From: Pseudomonadota bacterium
Lineage (GTDB): Bacteria; Pseudomonadota; Alphaproteobacteria; Rhodobacterales; Rhodobacteraceae
DNA length: 56,775 nucleotides
Direction of reading: 5' to 3'
Assembly (NCBI GenBank): GCA_018240425.1
Contig: JAFEFU010000035.1
Coordinates: forward strand, 1 to 56,775
Below the pieces are notes generated by a model, which saw only the letters and a program-made list of their open reading frames with translations, had not been told where the DNA came from and did not search any database. The position numbers were made by a program, and so were the translations under genes. Below are positions 1 through 9,073 of the stretch, piece by piece (the first letter of the stretch is position 1; every line of letters begins with the position of its first letter).

Positions 1-251
1 ACATAGTCGGCGTGGCCGGGGCAGTCGACGTGCGCGTAGTGGCGGTTCGCGGTCTCGTACTCGACATGCGCCGTCGAGATCGTGATCCCCCGCGCCCGCT
101 CTTCCGGCGCCGCGTCGATCTGGTCGTACGCCTTGAACTCACCGAAATACTTCGTGATCGCCGCCGTCAGCGTCGTCTTGCCGTGGTCGACGTGGCCGAT
201 CGTGCCAACGTTCACATGCGGTTTCGTCCGTTCAAACTTCGCCTTTGCCAT
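1..251 (-). CDS. tuf: Elongation factor Tu, N-terminal part (runs off window)
   Basis: This is the first 83 or so codons of the GTPase that delivers aminoacyl-tRNA to the ribosome. Reading the minus strand from the ATG at 251 gives a protein opening [20 protein letters not shown], followed by the P-loop GHVDHGKT, the switch I region with RGITI, and the DCPGHADY motif of the G domain. The remaining domains lie beyond base 1. No partner gene is visible upstream in the next 90 bases. The family is so conserved that the call is close to certain. Whether this is tufA or tufB cannot be told here. Confidence 0.97.
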   Translation of the reverse strand, partial: MAKAKFERTKPHVNVGTIGHVDHGKTTLTAAITKYFGEFKAYDQIDAAPEERARGITISTAHVEYETANRHYAHVDCPGHADY

Positions 252-339
252 CTCGCGGGGCCTCGTGGTTGTGGGGCCGTCAGGAGCCCGGTTTCACATG
301 CGCGCGCTGCCTAGGACGGGACAGCGGAAAAAGCAAGCC

Positions 340-1005
340 TCACTTGGCCGGGACGGGGGCCGGAGCGGGGACCGGAGGTGTGGCCCCGGACGGGGGCTTC
401 GGCGCGGCGGGCTGGGCGGCGTTCGGCCCGGCCATCGGCGGCAGCGTGGCGCGGATGGCGACGGCCTCGGGGGTGAACCAGGCCTTGTTCTCGATCAGCC
501 AGTTGTTGATCTGCCAGGCCGCGTTTTCCGCCAGGGTCTGCATCTGTTCCTCGCGGGTCTTCGTCAGGCCCGAGCCGATGATGGTGGCGCCGTTCACGCC
601 CTCCCACACCTTGAACTGCCGGGTCTCGGCATTGACGGTGCGCTGCGCCGTGTCGTCCCAGACATCGACCGAGATCACCAGGACCGACTTGGGGCTTATG
701 ACCACCGGGATGCCGGGGATCGCCAGCGCATAGGCATTCACTGCGACGCCGAGGTGATAGAGCTTGTCGCCCTGGTAGCGGCCAAGGCGCGCGTCGATCG
801 CGGTCTTCAATGCCGCCTTCCATTCCTCGGGCGTGGCCTTGCGCGAGGGGCCGACGGTTTCGGCCTTGTCGGCGACGACGATGTCGTAGCCGAGGCGGAA
901 ATCGCCGAAGGGGACCGGGGGCTTGGACAGGTCGTCCGCCCCGCCGCAGCCGGACAGGAGGGCGGCGAGGGCCAGGGCGGGCACGGAGAGCGGGAGAAGC
1001 TTCAT
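340..1005 (-). CDS. Hypothetical lipoprotein
   Basis: This 221-residue protein starts at an ATG preceded by AAAGGACTGCC, a good ribosome site. It opens with a short hydrophobic signal ending in the lipobox LSGC (Cys about residue 20), so it should be exported, lipidated and anchored in a membrane. The middle contains mixed strands and helices with no motif I recognise. The last 35 residues are a proline/alanine-rich tail that may span the periplasm. It is a single gene, divergent from the DUF533 gene. I do not recognise a function. Confidence 0.8.
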   Translation of the reverse strand: MKLLPLSVPALALAALLSGCGGADDLSKPPVPFGDFRLGYDIVVADKAETVGPSRKATPEEWKAALKTAIDARLGRYQGDKLYHLGVAVNAYALAIPGIPVVISPKSVLVISVDVWDDTAQRTVNAETRQFKVWEGVNGATIIGSGLTKTREEQMQTLAENAAWQINNWLIENKAWFTPEAVAIRATLPPMAGPNAAQPAAPKPPSGATPPVPAPAPVPAK

Positions 1006-1206
1006 GGCAGTCCTTTCGATCGCCCCTCGGGCGTTCCGCCTGTCCTAGCCGAGCGCGCCGGTCCGGGCAAGAACGGGGTCGGAAAAGGGCGCGCGTGAGC
1101 GGGGGCGGGAGTTTCGGCGGAATTTTCCCTCTGCCCCGGGGTCGCCCGCCGTGGCAGGGTCAGCCTCGAGGCGCCGCTCCGTGCGGCCGGATGAGTGGAG
1201 GTGGGG

Positions 1207-2118
1207 ATGAGTCTCATGGGAACCCTGGCGAAGGTCGCCATCGGGATCGTGGTCGCCAAGGGCGTCAGCAGCATGATGCGCAAGGGCGCGGGCGGCGGCG
1301 GGTCTGCCGGCGCCGATGGCCGCTATGGCGGGCCGCATTCGCCGCGCGGCGGGGCGGGAGATCTGGGCAGCGTGATGGAGGATATCCTGAAGGGCACTCC
1401 TGGCGGCGGCCCCGGGGGCGGCCTTGGCGGCGGTCTTGGCAACGTGCTTGGCGGTGGCGCCGGTGGCGGCGGGCTGGGCGGCATTCTCGACCAGCTGGGC
1501 CGGGCGGCGGGGCCGCGCGGCTCGACGGGCAATGCGGGCGGGGGCGCCTCGGGCGGGCTGGGTGGCATCCTCGGGCAGTTGGCCGGAGGAGCGGCGGCCG
1601 GCGGGCTTGGCGGGATTCTGGGCGGTCTGGTCGCCGGGGCGGCGGGCGGGCCGCCGGCGGCGCCTTCTCCCCCGCCCGGGGGCGGCAGTTTCGGCGATGC
1701 GCTGAACCGGTCTCTGGCCAATGGCGGCGAGGCGGGCACCGCCGGCCGGACCCCCGATCCGGCCCATGAGGCGGCGGCCGGGCTCTTGCTCGCCGCGATG
1801 ATCCAGGCGGCCAAGGCCGACGGGCGCATTGACGCGGCCGAGCAGAAGAAGCTGACCGACAGCCTCGGCCAGGCCAGCGACGAGGAAATCCGCTTCGTGC
1901 AGGCCGAGCTGGCCAAGCAGATCGACATCCCCGGCCTCTGCGCCCAGGTTCCGCCAGGGATGGGGCCGCAGGTCTATGGCATGTCGCTGATGGCGATCGA
2001 CCTCGACAGCCCGCTCGAGGCGCAATACCTCGCCGGGCTGGCGCAGGGGCTGGGGCTGGATGCGCAGGCGGTGAACGCGATCCATGCGCAGATGGGGGTG
2101 CGGCCGCCGGCGGCCTGA
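1207..2118 (+). CDS. DUF533 / TerB-like protein with glycine-rich linker
   Basis: The C-terminal 120 residues (HEAAAGLLLAAMIQAAKADG onward) match the DUF533 family (E. coli YebE type), a helical TerB-like fold whose molecular role is not settled. The N-terminus has one hydrophobic segment (about residues 4-20), so it is probably membrane attached. Residues 30-160 are low-complexity glycine/alanine repeats with GGLGGIL units. I start at the ATG at 1207, because GGAGGT ends four bases before it; the in-frame GTG at 1195 would overlap that site. It stands alone between divergent and downstream genes. Often annotated as tellurite resistance TerB family, but nothing here shows tellurite function. 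Confidence 0.8.
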   Translation: MSLMGTLAKVAIGIVVAKGVSSMMRKGAGGGGSAGADGRYGGPHSPRGGAGDLGSVMEDILKGTPGGGPGGGLGGGLGNVLGGGAGGGGLGGILDQLGRAAGPRGSTGNAGGGASGGLGGILGQLAGGAAAGGLGGILGGLVAGAAGGPPAAPSPPPGGGSFGDALNRSLANGGEAGTAGRTPDPAHEAAAGLLLAAMIQAAKADGRIDAAEQKKLTDSLGQASDEEIRFVQAELAKQIDIPGLCAQVPPGMGPQVYGMSLMAIDLDSPLEAQYLAGLAQGLGLDAQAVNAIHAQMGVRPPAA

Positions 2119-2214
2119 GGACGGGCCAATAGGCGACTAAAAGTATCGGATATTGATTGACCCTGCGGCCCGCCACCCCTAAGAAGGGCGCGACAGTGCA
2201 AAAAAGGGCCGATC

Positions 2215-3066
2215 ATGTCTGAGAAGAGCAAACGCGAAGTGCGCCGGGTGGCGGTGAAGGGCTGGGGCGGGCTGGCCGTGGCCGGGGTGGCGATGGGCCT
2301 TGCGGTGGCGCCTGCGGCGCAGGCGGCCTCGGCCGTCGCCGGGCTGTCCGGCATGGCGGCAGGGGGAGAGAGCCTGTGGCTGGCCGCCGGTACCGAAGGT
2401 GGTGAAGGCGGCGAGGGCGGCGCGGCGGCGGTGGCGGCGGATGCGACCGTCGATCTGATGGAAAGCCTCTACAAGATCGAGGCGCGGGCCATCACCGCCG
2501 TCGATCTGGCGGCGGCGGGCGACGGCAAGGCTGCCGCAGAGACGGTCGAATCCGCCCGGGAAAAGATATTCGAGAACATCGAGGGCGCGCTGACCAAGCG
2601 CAAGGCCCCGATGTTCGAGGAGGCGCTGGTCGGGCTGCGCAAGGCAGTGGCCAAGGGCGGGGACGCCGGGGCGGTCGGCGCGGCGCAGGACAGGCTGGAG
2701 GCGGGGATCGAGAAGGCGCGGGCCAGGATCGCGCCCACCCCGCACGAGGAGCTGGCGGCGATCCTCGCGCTGACCCGCGAGGCGGCCGAGGACTTCGGCA
2801 AGGGCGTCAAGGATGGGGCGCTGGCCGATGCCGGGGAATACCAGGATGCGCGCGGCTATCTGAAGGCGGTGCGCGCGGCGGTGGCGCGGCTGTCGGGCTC
2901 GGCCGATCCGGTGGTCAAGGAGGCGGCAGACAAGTCGGCCGCGGCGCTCGATCCGGTGATCGCGGCGTTGCCCGAGGTGGCGCCCCAGGGGCCGGTCAAG
3001 GCCGACCAGCAGATGATCCTAGCCGCCGCGGCCCGGATCGAGCTGGCCTCCTATCCGGTGAAATGA
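2215..3066 (+). CDS. Exported helical protein of unknown function, coupled to PiuC-like gene
   Basis: This 283-residue protein begins with a charged segment containing an RRVAVK stretch and a hydrophobic core ending in AQA-AS, which looks like a Sec or weak Tat signal peptide. The mature part is almost entirely alanine-rich helix with alternating charge, and has one glycine/glutamate-rich spot near residue 60. I recognise no catalytic motif. Its stop overlaps the start of the dioxygenase gene as ATGA, so the two are translationally coupled and probably work together. Since PiuC/YbiX proteins are iron linked in other bacteria, a role in iron handling is a guess from context only. Confidence 0.72.
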   Translation: MSEKSKREVRRVAVKGWGGLAVAGVAMGLAVAPAAQAASAVAGLSGMAAGGESLWLAAGTEGGEGGEGGAAAVAADATVDLMESLYKIEARAITAVDLAAAGDGKAAAETVESAREKIFENIEGALTKRKAPMFEEALVGLRKAVAKGGDAGAVGAAQDRLEAGIEKARARIAPTPHEELAAILALTREAAEDFGKGVKDGALADAGEYQDARGYLKAVRAAVARLSGSADPVVKEAADKSAAALDPVIAALPEVAPQGPVKADQQMILAAAARIELASYPVK

Positions 3067-3725
3067 TGTTCATCGCCATTCCGTCGGTCCTGACCGCGGC
3101 CGAGGCCGCCGCCATCCGCGCGGCGGCCGGGGACCTGGAGTTCGCCGACGGGCGCGAGACGGCGGGCCGCTTTGCCCGCGAGGTCAAGTCCAACCACCAG
3201 GCCCGCCCGTCGCCCGGGCTCGAGGCGATCCAGGCCAAGGTGACGGGCGCGCTGATGGCGCATCCGGTCTTTCTGTCGGCCGCCCGTCCCCGGGCGCTGA
3301 CCCCCCTGATCCTGTCGCGCTACCGGCAGGGGCAGACCTACGGCCTGCACGTCGACGACGCTCTGATGGGGGGGCTGAGGACCGATCTTTCGTTCACGCT
3401 CTTCCTCGAGGACCCGGCCGCCTATGAGGGCGGCGCGCTGGTCGTCGAGGACGCGCTCGAATCCCGCGCGATCAAGCTGGGGGCGGGGGATCTGATCCTT
3501 TACCCCTCGACCACGCTCCACCGGGTCGAGCCGGTGACGGCGGGCACCCGGCTGGCGATGGTCGGCTGGGCGCAAAGCTGGATTCGGCCGACCGCGCAGC
3601 GCGAAGTGCTGTTTGACCTTGACCAGGCCATCGAAGAAGTGTTTGCCCGCGACGGCAAGTCCGGTCCTTTCGACCGGCTGGCCAGGACACGATCGAACCT
3701 TTTGCGGATGTGGGCGGGCGAGTGA
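3063..3725 (+). CDS. Fe(II)/2-oxoglutarate-dependent dioxygenase, PiuC/YbiX (PKHD hydroxylase) family
   Basis: This 220-residue protein aligns by eye over its whole length with E. coli YbiX and Pseudomonas PiuC. The iron facial triad is present: H96 and D98 in YGLHVDD and H153 in TTLHRV. R163 in GTRLAM is the expected 2-oxoglutarate anchor. The C-terminus NLLRMWA is also typical. The family is a prolyl-hydroxylase-like fold, often induced by iron starvation; its physiological substrate is not established. The start is ATG at 3063 or 3066, both inside an ATGATG that overlaps the upstream stop. The next gene overlaps its end by GTGA, making a three-gene translational chain. Confidence 0.92.
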   Translation: MMFIAIPSVLTAAEAAAIRAAAGDLEFADGRETAGRFAREVKSNHQARPSPGLEAIQAKVTGALMAHPVFLSAARPRALTPLILSRYRQGQTYGLHVDDALMGGLRTDLSFTLFLEDPAAYEGGALVVEDALESRAIKLGAGDLILYPSTTLHRVEPVTAGTRLAMVGWAQSWIRPTAQREVLFDLDQAIEEVFARDGKSGPFDRLARTRSNLLRMWAGE

Positions 3726-4906
3726 CGGCAAGGACGGCGGCAACCGGACCGAAGAAGGAGCGCGAGCGGCGGATCGACCTGTTCCGCGGGCTGGCCCTTG
3801 CCATGATCTTCGTCAACCATGTGCCGGGCACCGTCTATGAAACCCTGACCAGCCGCAACTTCGGCTTTTCCGACGCGGCCGAGGGGTTCGTGTTCATCTC
3901 GGGCTGTTCTGCGGCGCTGGCCTACGCGGGGGCGCTGTCCGCGCCGCGGCTGTGGCCGGGGATCGCCCGCGTCTGGGGGCGGGCCTGGACGCTTTATCTG
4001 GTGCATCTGTTCGTCACGCTCTGGGCGATCGGCATCGCCGCCGCCACGCTGCGCTGGGGCGGCGAGGCCGGGCTGATCGCGCGGGACAACCTGCAGTATG
4101 TCTTTGCCGACCTGACCGGGGTGCTGACGGGCATGCCGCTGATGACCCATCAGCTGGGCTATGTGAACATCCTGCCGATGTACGCCATGCTTCTGCTGGC
4201 CTGTCCCGGGCTGATCCTGGCCGGGCGCCGCTGGCCACGCGCGACGCTGGCGGGGTCGGTGGCGCTCTGGATCGCCGCCGGCCTGTTCGTGATCGACATT
4301 CCGAATTTCCCGACCGAGGGCGGCTGGTTCCTGAACCCGTTTTCCTGGCAGCTGCTGTTCGTGCTGGGCATCCTGACCGGGCTTGCCCTGCGCGACGGCC
4401 GCAGGCTGGTGCCGCGCTCGCGCCTCCTGATGGCGGCAGCCTGGGCGGTGCTTGCCCTGTCGCTGGTCTGGATCAAGGTGCCGGGTGTGGCCGAGCGCGG
4501 CAATGCCTTCATGGTCGGACTGGCCGATCTCGGCCTGCCGCCTCTGGTGCGGGATTTCGACAAGACCTATCTGTCGGTGCCGCGCCTCGTCCACGCCCTG
4601 TCGGTCATCTATCTGGTGGCGACGCTCGGCTGGGTAAAGCGGCTGAGCGACAGCCGCTGGGGCGAGCCCCTGGCGCAGATGGGGCGGGTGGCGCTGCCGG
4701 TCTTTGCCCTGGGCACGATCCTGTCCTTCGCGGTCAGGGCGGTGATGGCGGTGGCGGGGGCGGGGCTGGTGCTGGACAGCCTGCTGATCGCCGCCGGCAT
4801 CCTGGCGATGTGGGGCTTTGCCTGGGGACGGGAAAAGGCGCTGGCCGCGGCCCGTGGGGCGGCGCCCCTGACCGCGGTGCCGACGCCCCTGCGCCGCGCC
4901 GCCTGA
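3722..4906 (+). CDS. OpgC-family membrane acyltransferase
   Basis: This approximately 394-residue integral membrane protein opens with RIDLFRGLALAMIFVNHVPG and then a FSDAAEGFVFISG segment, the signature of OpgC. OpgC succinylates osmoregulated periplasmic glucans at the inner membrane. About ten hydrophobic segments follow. The GTG at 3722 gives a GTGA overlap with the preceding stop and is the likeliest start; an upstream in-frame GTG at 3710 is possible. No glucan synthase (opgG/opgH) is visible in the window, so the acceptor could be another periplasmic or surface glycan. Confidence 0.85.
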   Translation: MTARTAATGPKKERERRIDLFRGLALAMIFVNHVPGTVYETLTSRNFGFSDAAEGFVFISGCSAALAYAGALSAPRLWPGIARVWGRAWTLYLVHLFVTLWAIGIAAATLRWGGEAGLIARDNLQYVFADLTGVLTGMPLMTHQLGYVNILPMYAMLLLACPGLILAGRRWPRATLAGSVALWIAAGLFVIDIPNFPTEGGWFLNPFSWQLLFVLGILTGLALRDGRRLVPRSRLLMAAAWAVLALSLVWIKVPGVAERGNAFMVGLADLGLPPLVRDFDKTYLSVPRLVHALSVIYLVATLGWVKRLSDSRWGEPLAQMGRVALPVFALGTILSFAVRAVMAVAGAGLVLDSLLIAAGILAMWGFAWGREKALAAARGAAPLTAVPTPLRRAA

Positions 4907-4921
4907 GGGGCATCAGGAGCC

Positions 4922-4981
4922 GTTCCCCATGCAAAATGCTCCGGGCGGAGCGCGGTGCGCGCGGGGGCAGCGCCCCCATTG
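4922..4981 (-). repeat. REP-like GC-rich repeat, copy 1
   Basis: Between opgC-like and parC, the minus strand reads a small GGGGGC...GCCCCC hairpin followed by a CCCGGAGCATTTTGCA stretch. This resembles the order seen at 48950 (hairpin, GGACCCCCG, GGAGTATTTGG). It may also serve as a bidirectional terminator for the two convergent genes. Identity to the other copies is partial. Confidence 0.45.
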
Positions 4982-4988
4982 CGGCGGT

Positions 4989-7334
4989 TCAGGCAAAGCG
5001 GTTGTCGCGCGGGAATCCGTGGGGCGGGGTCTTGCCGACGCCGGCGCGTTTGGCCACCCAGTCGGCCATCGGTTCGGTGCGGGTATTGCCGTTCGGCATC
5101 TGCCATGAAAGGCCGCGGGCCATGTCGAAGGTGGTCAGGTCCGAGAGGCCGCCGTCCAGTTCCAGCACCCCCTGACGTCCGCGCGCCATGTTGTATTTCT
5201 GGAGCCTGACCCCCTTGCCGCGCGCCATTTCCGGCAGGTCGGCCAGCGGAAAGACCAGAAGCTTGCGGTTCTTCGACACGATGGCGACGTGATCGCCGGC
5301 GACGGGGCGGACCACGGCCAGCCGGGCCTCGTCGCCGAGGTTCATCACCTGCTTGCCGGCGCGGGTCTGGGCCACGACCTCGTCCACCGCCACGATGAAA
5401 CCGTCGCCAGCGTCGGAGGCGACGATCAGTTTCTCGCCGGGCCGGTAGGCCAGAAGGTCGACAATCTCGGCGTCGTTGGGCAGGTCGACCATCAGGCGGA
5501 CCGGCTCGCCCATGCCGCGCCCGCCGGGCAGGTTGGCCGCGAGAATGGTGAAGAAACGGCCGTTGGCGGCGGCAAGGAGGATGCGGTCGGTGGTTTCGGC
5601 ATGGAGGAAGAAGCGGCCTTCGTCGCCATCCTTGAACTTCACGTCGGTGCCGGGCGGCTGGTGGCCCTTCATCGCCCTGATCCAGCCCATCTTCGAGCAG
5701 ATGACGGTGACCGGCTCGCGTTCGATCATCGCCTCGATCGGCACGTCCTCGACCTGTCCCGCCTCGGCGAAACTGGTGCGGCGCTGGCCGCCGGGCGCGG
5801 CACGGCCGAAGGTCTTCTGCACTTCGGCCAGTTCCTGGCCGATCTTCTTCCACTGGCGGCTGTCCGCGGCCAGCAGGTCCTCGAGTCCGGCGCGTTCCTT
5901 CAGGAGCGCGTCATGCTCGCGGCGCAGTTCCATCTCCTCGAGCTTGCGCAGGCTGCGCAGGCGCATGTTGAGGATGGCCTCGGCCTGGTTCTCGGTCAGA
6001 TCGCCCTCGGCCCCATCTGCCAGGGGCGCGGGCGGCACATAGTCCTTTTCCGAGGTGGCGCGCGGATGGGGCCTGCCCCAGTCCTCGGCCATCAGGGCGC
6101 GCCGGGGGTCGGGGTCGTAGCGGATGATGTCGATGACGCGGTCGAGGTTCAGGAAGGCGGTGATGAAGCCTTCGAGGATTTCCAGCCGCGCGTCGATCTT
6201 CGCGAGCCTGTGGCGCGAGCGGCGCAGGAGCACGTCGCGGCGGTGGTCGAGGAAGGCGCAGAGCACCTCCTTGAGCGAGCAGACGCGCGGGGTGCGCCCG
6301 TCGATCAGCACGTTCATGTTCAGCGAGAAGCGCAGCTCAAGTTCGGAATTGCGAAACAGCATCCCCATCAGCATCTCGGGGTCGATGTTGCGCGAGCGGG
6401 GTTCGAGCACGATGCGCACGTCGTCGGCGGACTCATCGCGCACGTCGGCAAGGGCGGGCACCTTTTTCGTCTGGATCAGTTCCGCCAGCCGTTCGATCAG
6501 CTTCGACTTCTGCACCTGGTAGGGGATTTCGGTGACGACGATCTGCCAGGTTCCCCGCCCCTGATCCTCGACCGACCAGCGGGCGCGCAGGCGGAAGCTG
6601 CCGCGCCCGGTGCGGTAGGCTTCGAGGATCGACTCGCGCGGCTCGACCAGGACGCCGCCGGTGGGGAAGTCGGGGCCGGGAACCAGCGCCACCAGCGCCG
6701 CGTCCGGGGCATGGCGGTCGCGGATCAGAAGCTGGCAGGCGTCGATCAGCTCGTGGAGGTTGTGGGGCGGAATGTTGGTCGCCATGCCCACGGCGATGCC
6801 CGAGGCGCCGTTTGCCAGAAGGTTGGGGAAGGCGGCGGGCAGGACGACCGGTTCTTCGAGCGTGCCGTCGTAGTTGGGGCGGAAGTCGACGGCGTTTTCG
6901 GCCAGCCCCTCCATCAGCGCCTCGGCGGCGGCGGTGAGGCGGGCCTCGGTATAGCGGCTGGCGGCGGGGTTGTCGCCGTCGATGTTGCCGAAGTTGCCCT
7001 GCCCGTCGACCAGCGGATAGCGCATGGCGAAGGGCTGCGCCAGGCGGGCCATCGCGTCGTAGATCGCGGCGTCGCCGTGCGGGTGATAATTGCCCATCAC
7101 GTCGCCCGAGATCTTGGCCGACTTGCGGAAGCCGCCGGTGGGCGACAGCTTCAGTTCGCGCATGGCATAGAGGATGCGGCGGTGGACCGGCTTCAGCCCG
7201 TCGCGCGCGTCCGGGAGCGCCCGGTGCATGATCGTCGACAGCGCATAGGTCAGGTAGCGCTCGCCGATGGCCCGCGACAGGGGTTCGGAGAGGGTCGCGG
7301 GGACGGGCGCGGGATCGTCGGGCAGGTCGGTCAT
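4989..7334 (-). CDS. parC: DNA topoisomerase IV subunit A
   Basis: This 781-residue protein carries the type IIA topoisomerase breakage-reunion domain: [12 protein letters not shown] near 45-56, HPHGD at 84-88, and the catalytic R127-Y128 in AASRY. A C-terminal beta-pinwheel region of about 270 residues lacks the GyrA box, which together with the length favours ParC over GyrA. With ParE it decatenates daughter chromosomes. I start at the ATG at 7334 (MTDLPDD); a longer frame to 7370 has no better ribosome site. The quinolone-resistance pocket reads HGDAAIYDA, with A89 where E. coli ParC has Ser80 and D93 where it has Glu84. parE is not in the window. Confidence 0.95.
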   Translation of the reverse strand: MTDLPDDPAPVPATLSEPLSRAIGERYLTYALSTIMHRALPDARDGLKPVHRRILYAMRELKLSPTGGFRKSAKISGDVMGNYHPHGDAAIYDAMARLAQPFAMRYPLVDGQGNFGNIDGDNPAASRYTEARLTAAAEALMEGLAENAVDFRPNYDGTLEEPVVLPAAFPNLLANGASGIAVGMATNIPPHNLHELIDACQLLIRDRHAPDAALVALVPGPDFPTGGVLVEPRESILEAYRTGRGSFRLRARWSVEDQGRGTWQIVVTEIPYQVQKSKLIERLAELIQTKKVPALADVRDESADDVRIVLEPRSRNIDPEMLMGMLFRNSELELRFSLNMNVLIDGRTPRVCSLKEVLCAFLDHRRDVLLRRSRHRLAKIDARLEILEGFITAFLNLDRVIDIIRYDPDPRRALMAEDWGRPHPRATSEKDYVPPAPLADGAEGDLTENQAEAILNMRLRSLRKLEEMELRREHDALLKERAGLEDLLAADSRQWKKIGQELAEVQKTFGRAAPGGQRRTSFAEAGQVEDVPIEAMIEREPVTVICSKMGWIRAMKGHQPPGTDVKFKDGDEGRFFLHAETTDRILLAAANGRFFTILAANLPGGRGMGEPVRLMVDLPNDAEIVDLLAYRPGEKLIVASDAGDGFIVAVDEVVAQTRAGKQVMNLGDEARLAVVRPVAGDHVAIVSKNRKLLVFPLADLPEMARGKGVRLQKYNMARGRQGVLELDGGLSDLTTFDMARGLSWQMPNGNTRTEPMADWVAKRAGVGKTPPHGFPRDNRFA

Positions 7335-7406
7335 GGCGCGTGTGTAGCCGCCGGCGCGGGTCTGGTCCATAGGCGGCTGCGCCGCCCGGCCGCAGGTGGT
7401 GGCCTC

Positions 7407-7435
7407 TGGACATTTCAGACGGTTTTTGTCATATA
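7407..7435 (+). promoter_or_regulatory. Candidate sigma-70-like promoter for bfd-bfr
   Basis: TGGACA (7407-7412) is followed after 17 bases by CATATA (7430-7435), in an AT-rich island just upstream of bfd. Spacing and both hexamers fit a housekeeping promoter. The start would fall about 20 bases before the bfd start codon. Confidence 0.5.
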
Positions 7436-7462
7436 ACCCGGCGACACGCCCCGGAGTCGGCC

Positions 7463-7750
7463 TTGATCGTCTGCAGCTGCCAGCTCATCCGCGACACCGA
7501 GATCCACGCCGCCATCGACTGGATGCGCGCCGCCGATCCCGCCACGGTGATCACGCCCGGCAAGATCTACCATGCGCTGGGCAAGGCGCCCGAGTGCGGC
7601 GGCTGCATGCGGCTTTTCGTTGCGACGATGCGGATTAACGGCAATCTTGGGGTGCCCGCCGAATTGCGCGGGCTGCGCGACTCAGGAGGGGACAGACATG
7701 AAGGGCGATCCGAAGGTCATCGACTACCTGAACCGGGCGCTGCGTCTTGA
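7463..7750 (+). CDS. bfd: Bacterioferritin-associated ferredoxin
   Basis: The reading frame opens MIVCSCQLI with Cys4 and Cys6, and has the second pair in PECGGC at about residues 45 and 48. This is the CxC...CxxC pattern of the Bfd [2Fe-2S] protein, which passes electrons to bacterioferritin to release stored iron. The start is TTG at 7463, six bases after GGAG. The frame is 95 codons, longer than the roughly 64 of the classical protein, and its end overlaps the bfr start by 53 bases. The last 25 residues are low in features and may simply be tolerated read-through. It is the first gene of a bfd-bfr operon. Confidence 0.88.
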   Translation: MIVCSCQLIRDTEIHAAIDWMRAADPATVITPGKIYHALGKAPECGGCMRLFVATMRINGNLGVPAELRGLRDSGGDRHEGRSEGHRLPEPGAAS

Positions 7751-8183
7751 ACTGACCGCCGTCAGCCAGTTCTGGCTGCATTACCGGCTGCAGAAGAACT
7801 GGGGGCTGGGCAAGCTGGCCAAGCGCATGCGGGCGGAAAGCATCGAGGAGATGGAGCATGCCGACAAGCTGATCGACCGGATCATCTTTCTCGAGGGCCA
7901 TCCGAACCTGCAGACGCTCGACCCGCTGCGGATCGGCGAGTCTGTGCGCGAGACGCTGACCTGCGACCTTCAGGCCGAGATGGAGGCGGTGAAGCTTTAC
8001 TCCGAGGCGCGCCGCCATTGCGCCGACGCCGGTGACTTCGCCTCGATGCAGCTTTTCGACCAGCTGATCCTGGACGAGCAGGGCCATGTCGATTTCCTGG
8101 AAACCCAGATCGACCTGCACGACACGATCGGCGCGCAGAACTATGGCCAGCTGAACGCCGATTCCGCCGACAAGGAAGAGTGA
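7698..8183 (+). CDS. bfr: Bacterioferritin
   Basis: This 161-residue iron-storage protein starts [12 protein letters not shown] and keeps all expected ligands at canonical numbers: E18, E51, H54, E94, E127 and H130 for the ferroxidase di-iron site, and M52 as haem axial ligand. It should assemble into a 24-subunit shell with one haem per dimer. A strong AGGAGGGG ribosome site lies inside the end of bfd. The preceding bfd gene supplies its electron donor, so the pair forms a store-and-release iron unit. Confidence 0.97.
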   Translation: MKGDPKVIDYLNRALRLELTAVSQFWLHYRLQKNWGLGKLAKRMRAESIEEMEHADKLIDRIIFLEGHPNLQTLDPLRIGESVRETLTCDLQAEMEAVKLYSEARRHCADAGDFASMQLFDQLILDEQGHVDFLETQIDLHDTIGAQNYGQLNADSADKEE

Positions 8184-8242
8184 CGCCGGCTTGCCCTGCC
8201 GCGCCCGCCGCCGTATGGCTGCCGGCGCGGGAGGCAGGCGCA

Positions 8243-9073
8243 ATGTCGGAAAAGACCATCCTCATCACCGGCTGTTCGTCCGGGATCGGCCATGACGCGG
8301 CGCACGGGCTGAAGCGGGCCGGCTGGCGGGTGTTCGCCACCTGCCGCAAGGAGGAGGACTGCGAAAGGCTGCGGGCCGAGGGGCTGGAAAGCTTCCGGCT
8401 GGATTACAGCGACCCGGCCAGCATCGGCGCCGCCGTCGATGAGGCGCTGGCGCGCACCGGCGGCACACTGGGCGCGATCTTCAACAACGGCGCTTTCGCC
8501 TGCCCCGGCGCGCTCGAGGATCTGCCGACCGAGGCCCTGCGCGCCATCTTCGAGGTCAACCTCTTCGGCTATCACGAGCTGGCGCGGCGGGTGATCCCGG
8601 TGATGCGGGCCCAGGGGCACGGGCGGATCGTCAATTGCTCGTCGGTCCTCGGACTGGTGGCGATCCGCTGGCGGGGCGCCTATGTGGCGACCAAGTTCGC
8701 GATGGAAGGGCTGACCGATGTGCTGCGGCTCGAGATGGCCGACACGCCGATCCGGGTGGTGCTGATCCAGCCGGGGCCGATCACCTCGCGGATACGCATC
8801 AACGCCATCCCGCATTTCGAACGCTGGATCGACTGGCGGGCCAGCCCGCGCCGCGCGCAGTACGAGGCGGGGCTGTTGAAGCGGCTTTACGAAAGCCGGG
8901 GGCCTGACCGGTTCGAGCTGCCGCCGCGAGTGGTCACGGCGAAGCTTCTGAAGGCGCTGGAAAGCCCGCGGCCGAAGCCGCGCTATTACGTGACGCTGCC
9001 CACGCACCTGATGGGGCTGGCCCGGCGCTTCCTGCCGGGGCGGACACTCGACCGGGTGCTGGGGCGGGGCTAA
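8243..9073 (+). CDS. Short-chain dehydrogenase/reductase, substrate unknown
   Basis: This 276-residue protein shows the classical SDR pattern: TGCSSGIG nucleotide-binding loop near residues 9-16, FNNGAF in place of NNAG, NCSSV with the catalytic serine, and YVATK with catalytic Tyr and Lys. It should reduce or oxidise a carbonyl/alcohol with NAD(P)H. I start at the ATG at 8243, which follows GGGAGGCAGG; the frame is open further upstream but without a better start. Its stop overlaps the end of the convergent FAD oxidoreductase by four bases. Nothing here indicates the substrate. Confidence 0.88.
   Translation: MSEKTILITGCSSGIGHDAAHGLKRAGWRVFATCRKEEDCERLRAEGLESFRLDYSDPASIGAAVDEALARTGGTLGAIFNNGAFACPGALEDLPTEALRAIFEVNLFGYHELARRVIPVMRAQGHGRIVNCSSVLGLVAIRWRGAYVATKFAMEGLTDVLRLEMADTPIRVVLIQPGPITSRIRINAIPHFERWIDWRASPRRAQYEAGLLKRLYESRGPDRFELPPRVVTAKLLKALESPRPKPRYYVTLPTHLMGLARRFLPGRTLDRVLGRG

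Noticed and set aside
252..339. tRNA gene next to tuf
   Set aside because: No cloverleaf or TTCGA-type T-loop arrangement could be found in these bases.
2119..2214. Iron-responsive operator before the exported protein / PiuC-like pair
   Set aside because: An AT-rich patch is present, but no clear Irr, Fur or iron-rhodo-box palindrome could be matched.
4989..7334. GyrA as the identity of the topoisomerase A subunit
   Set aside because: Length about 780 residues and absence of a GyrA box in the C-terminal domain favour ParC.
5289..7436. 715-codon plus-strand open frame over parC
   Set aside because: Antisense to parC, which has all catalytic motifs; the plus frame has none.
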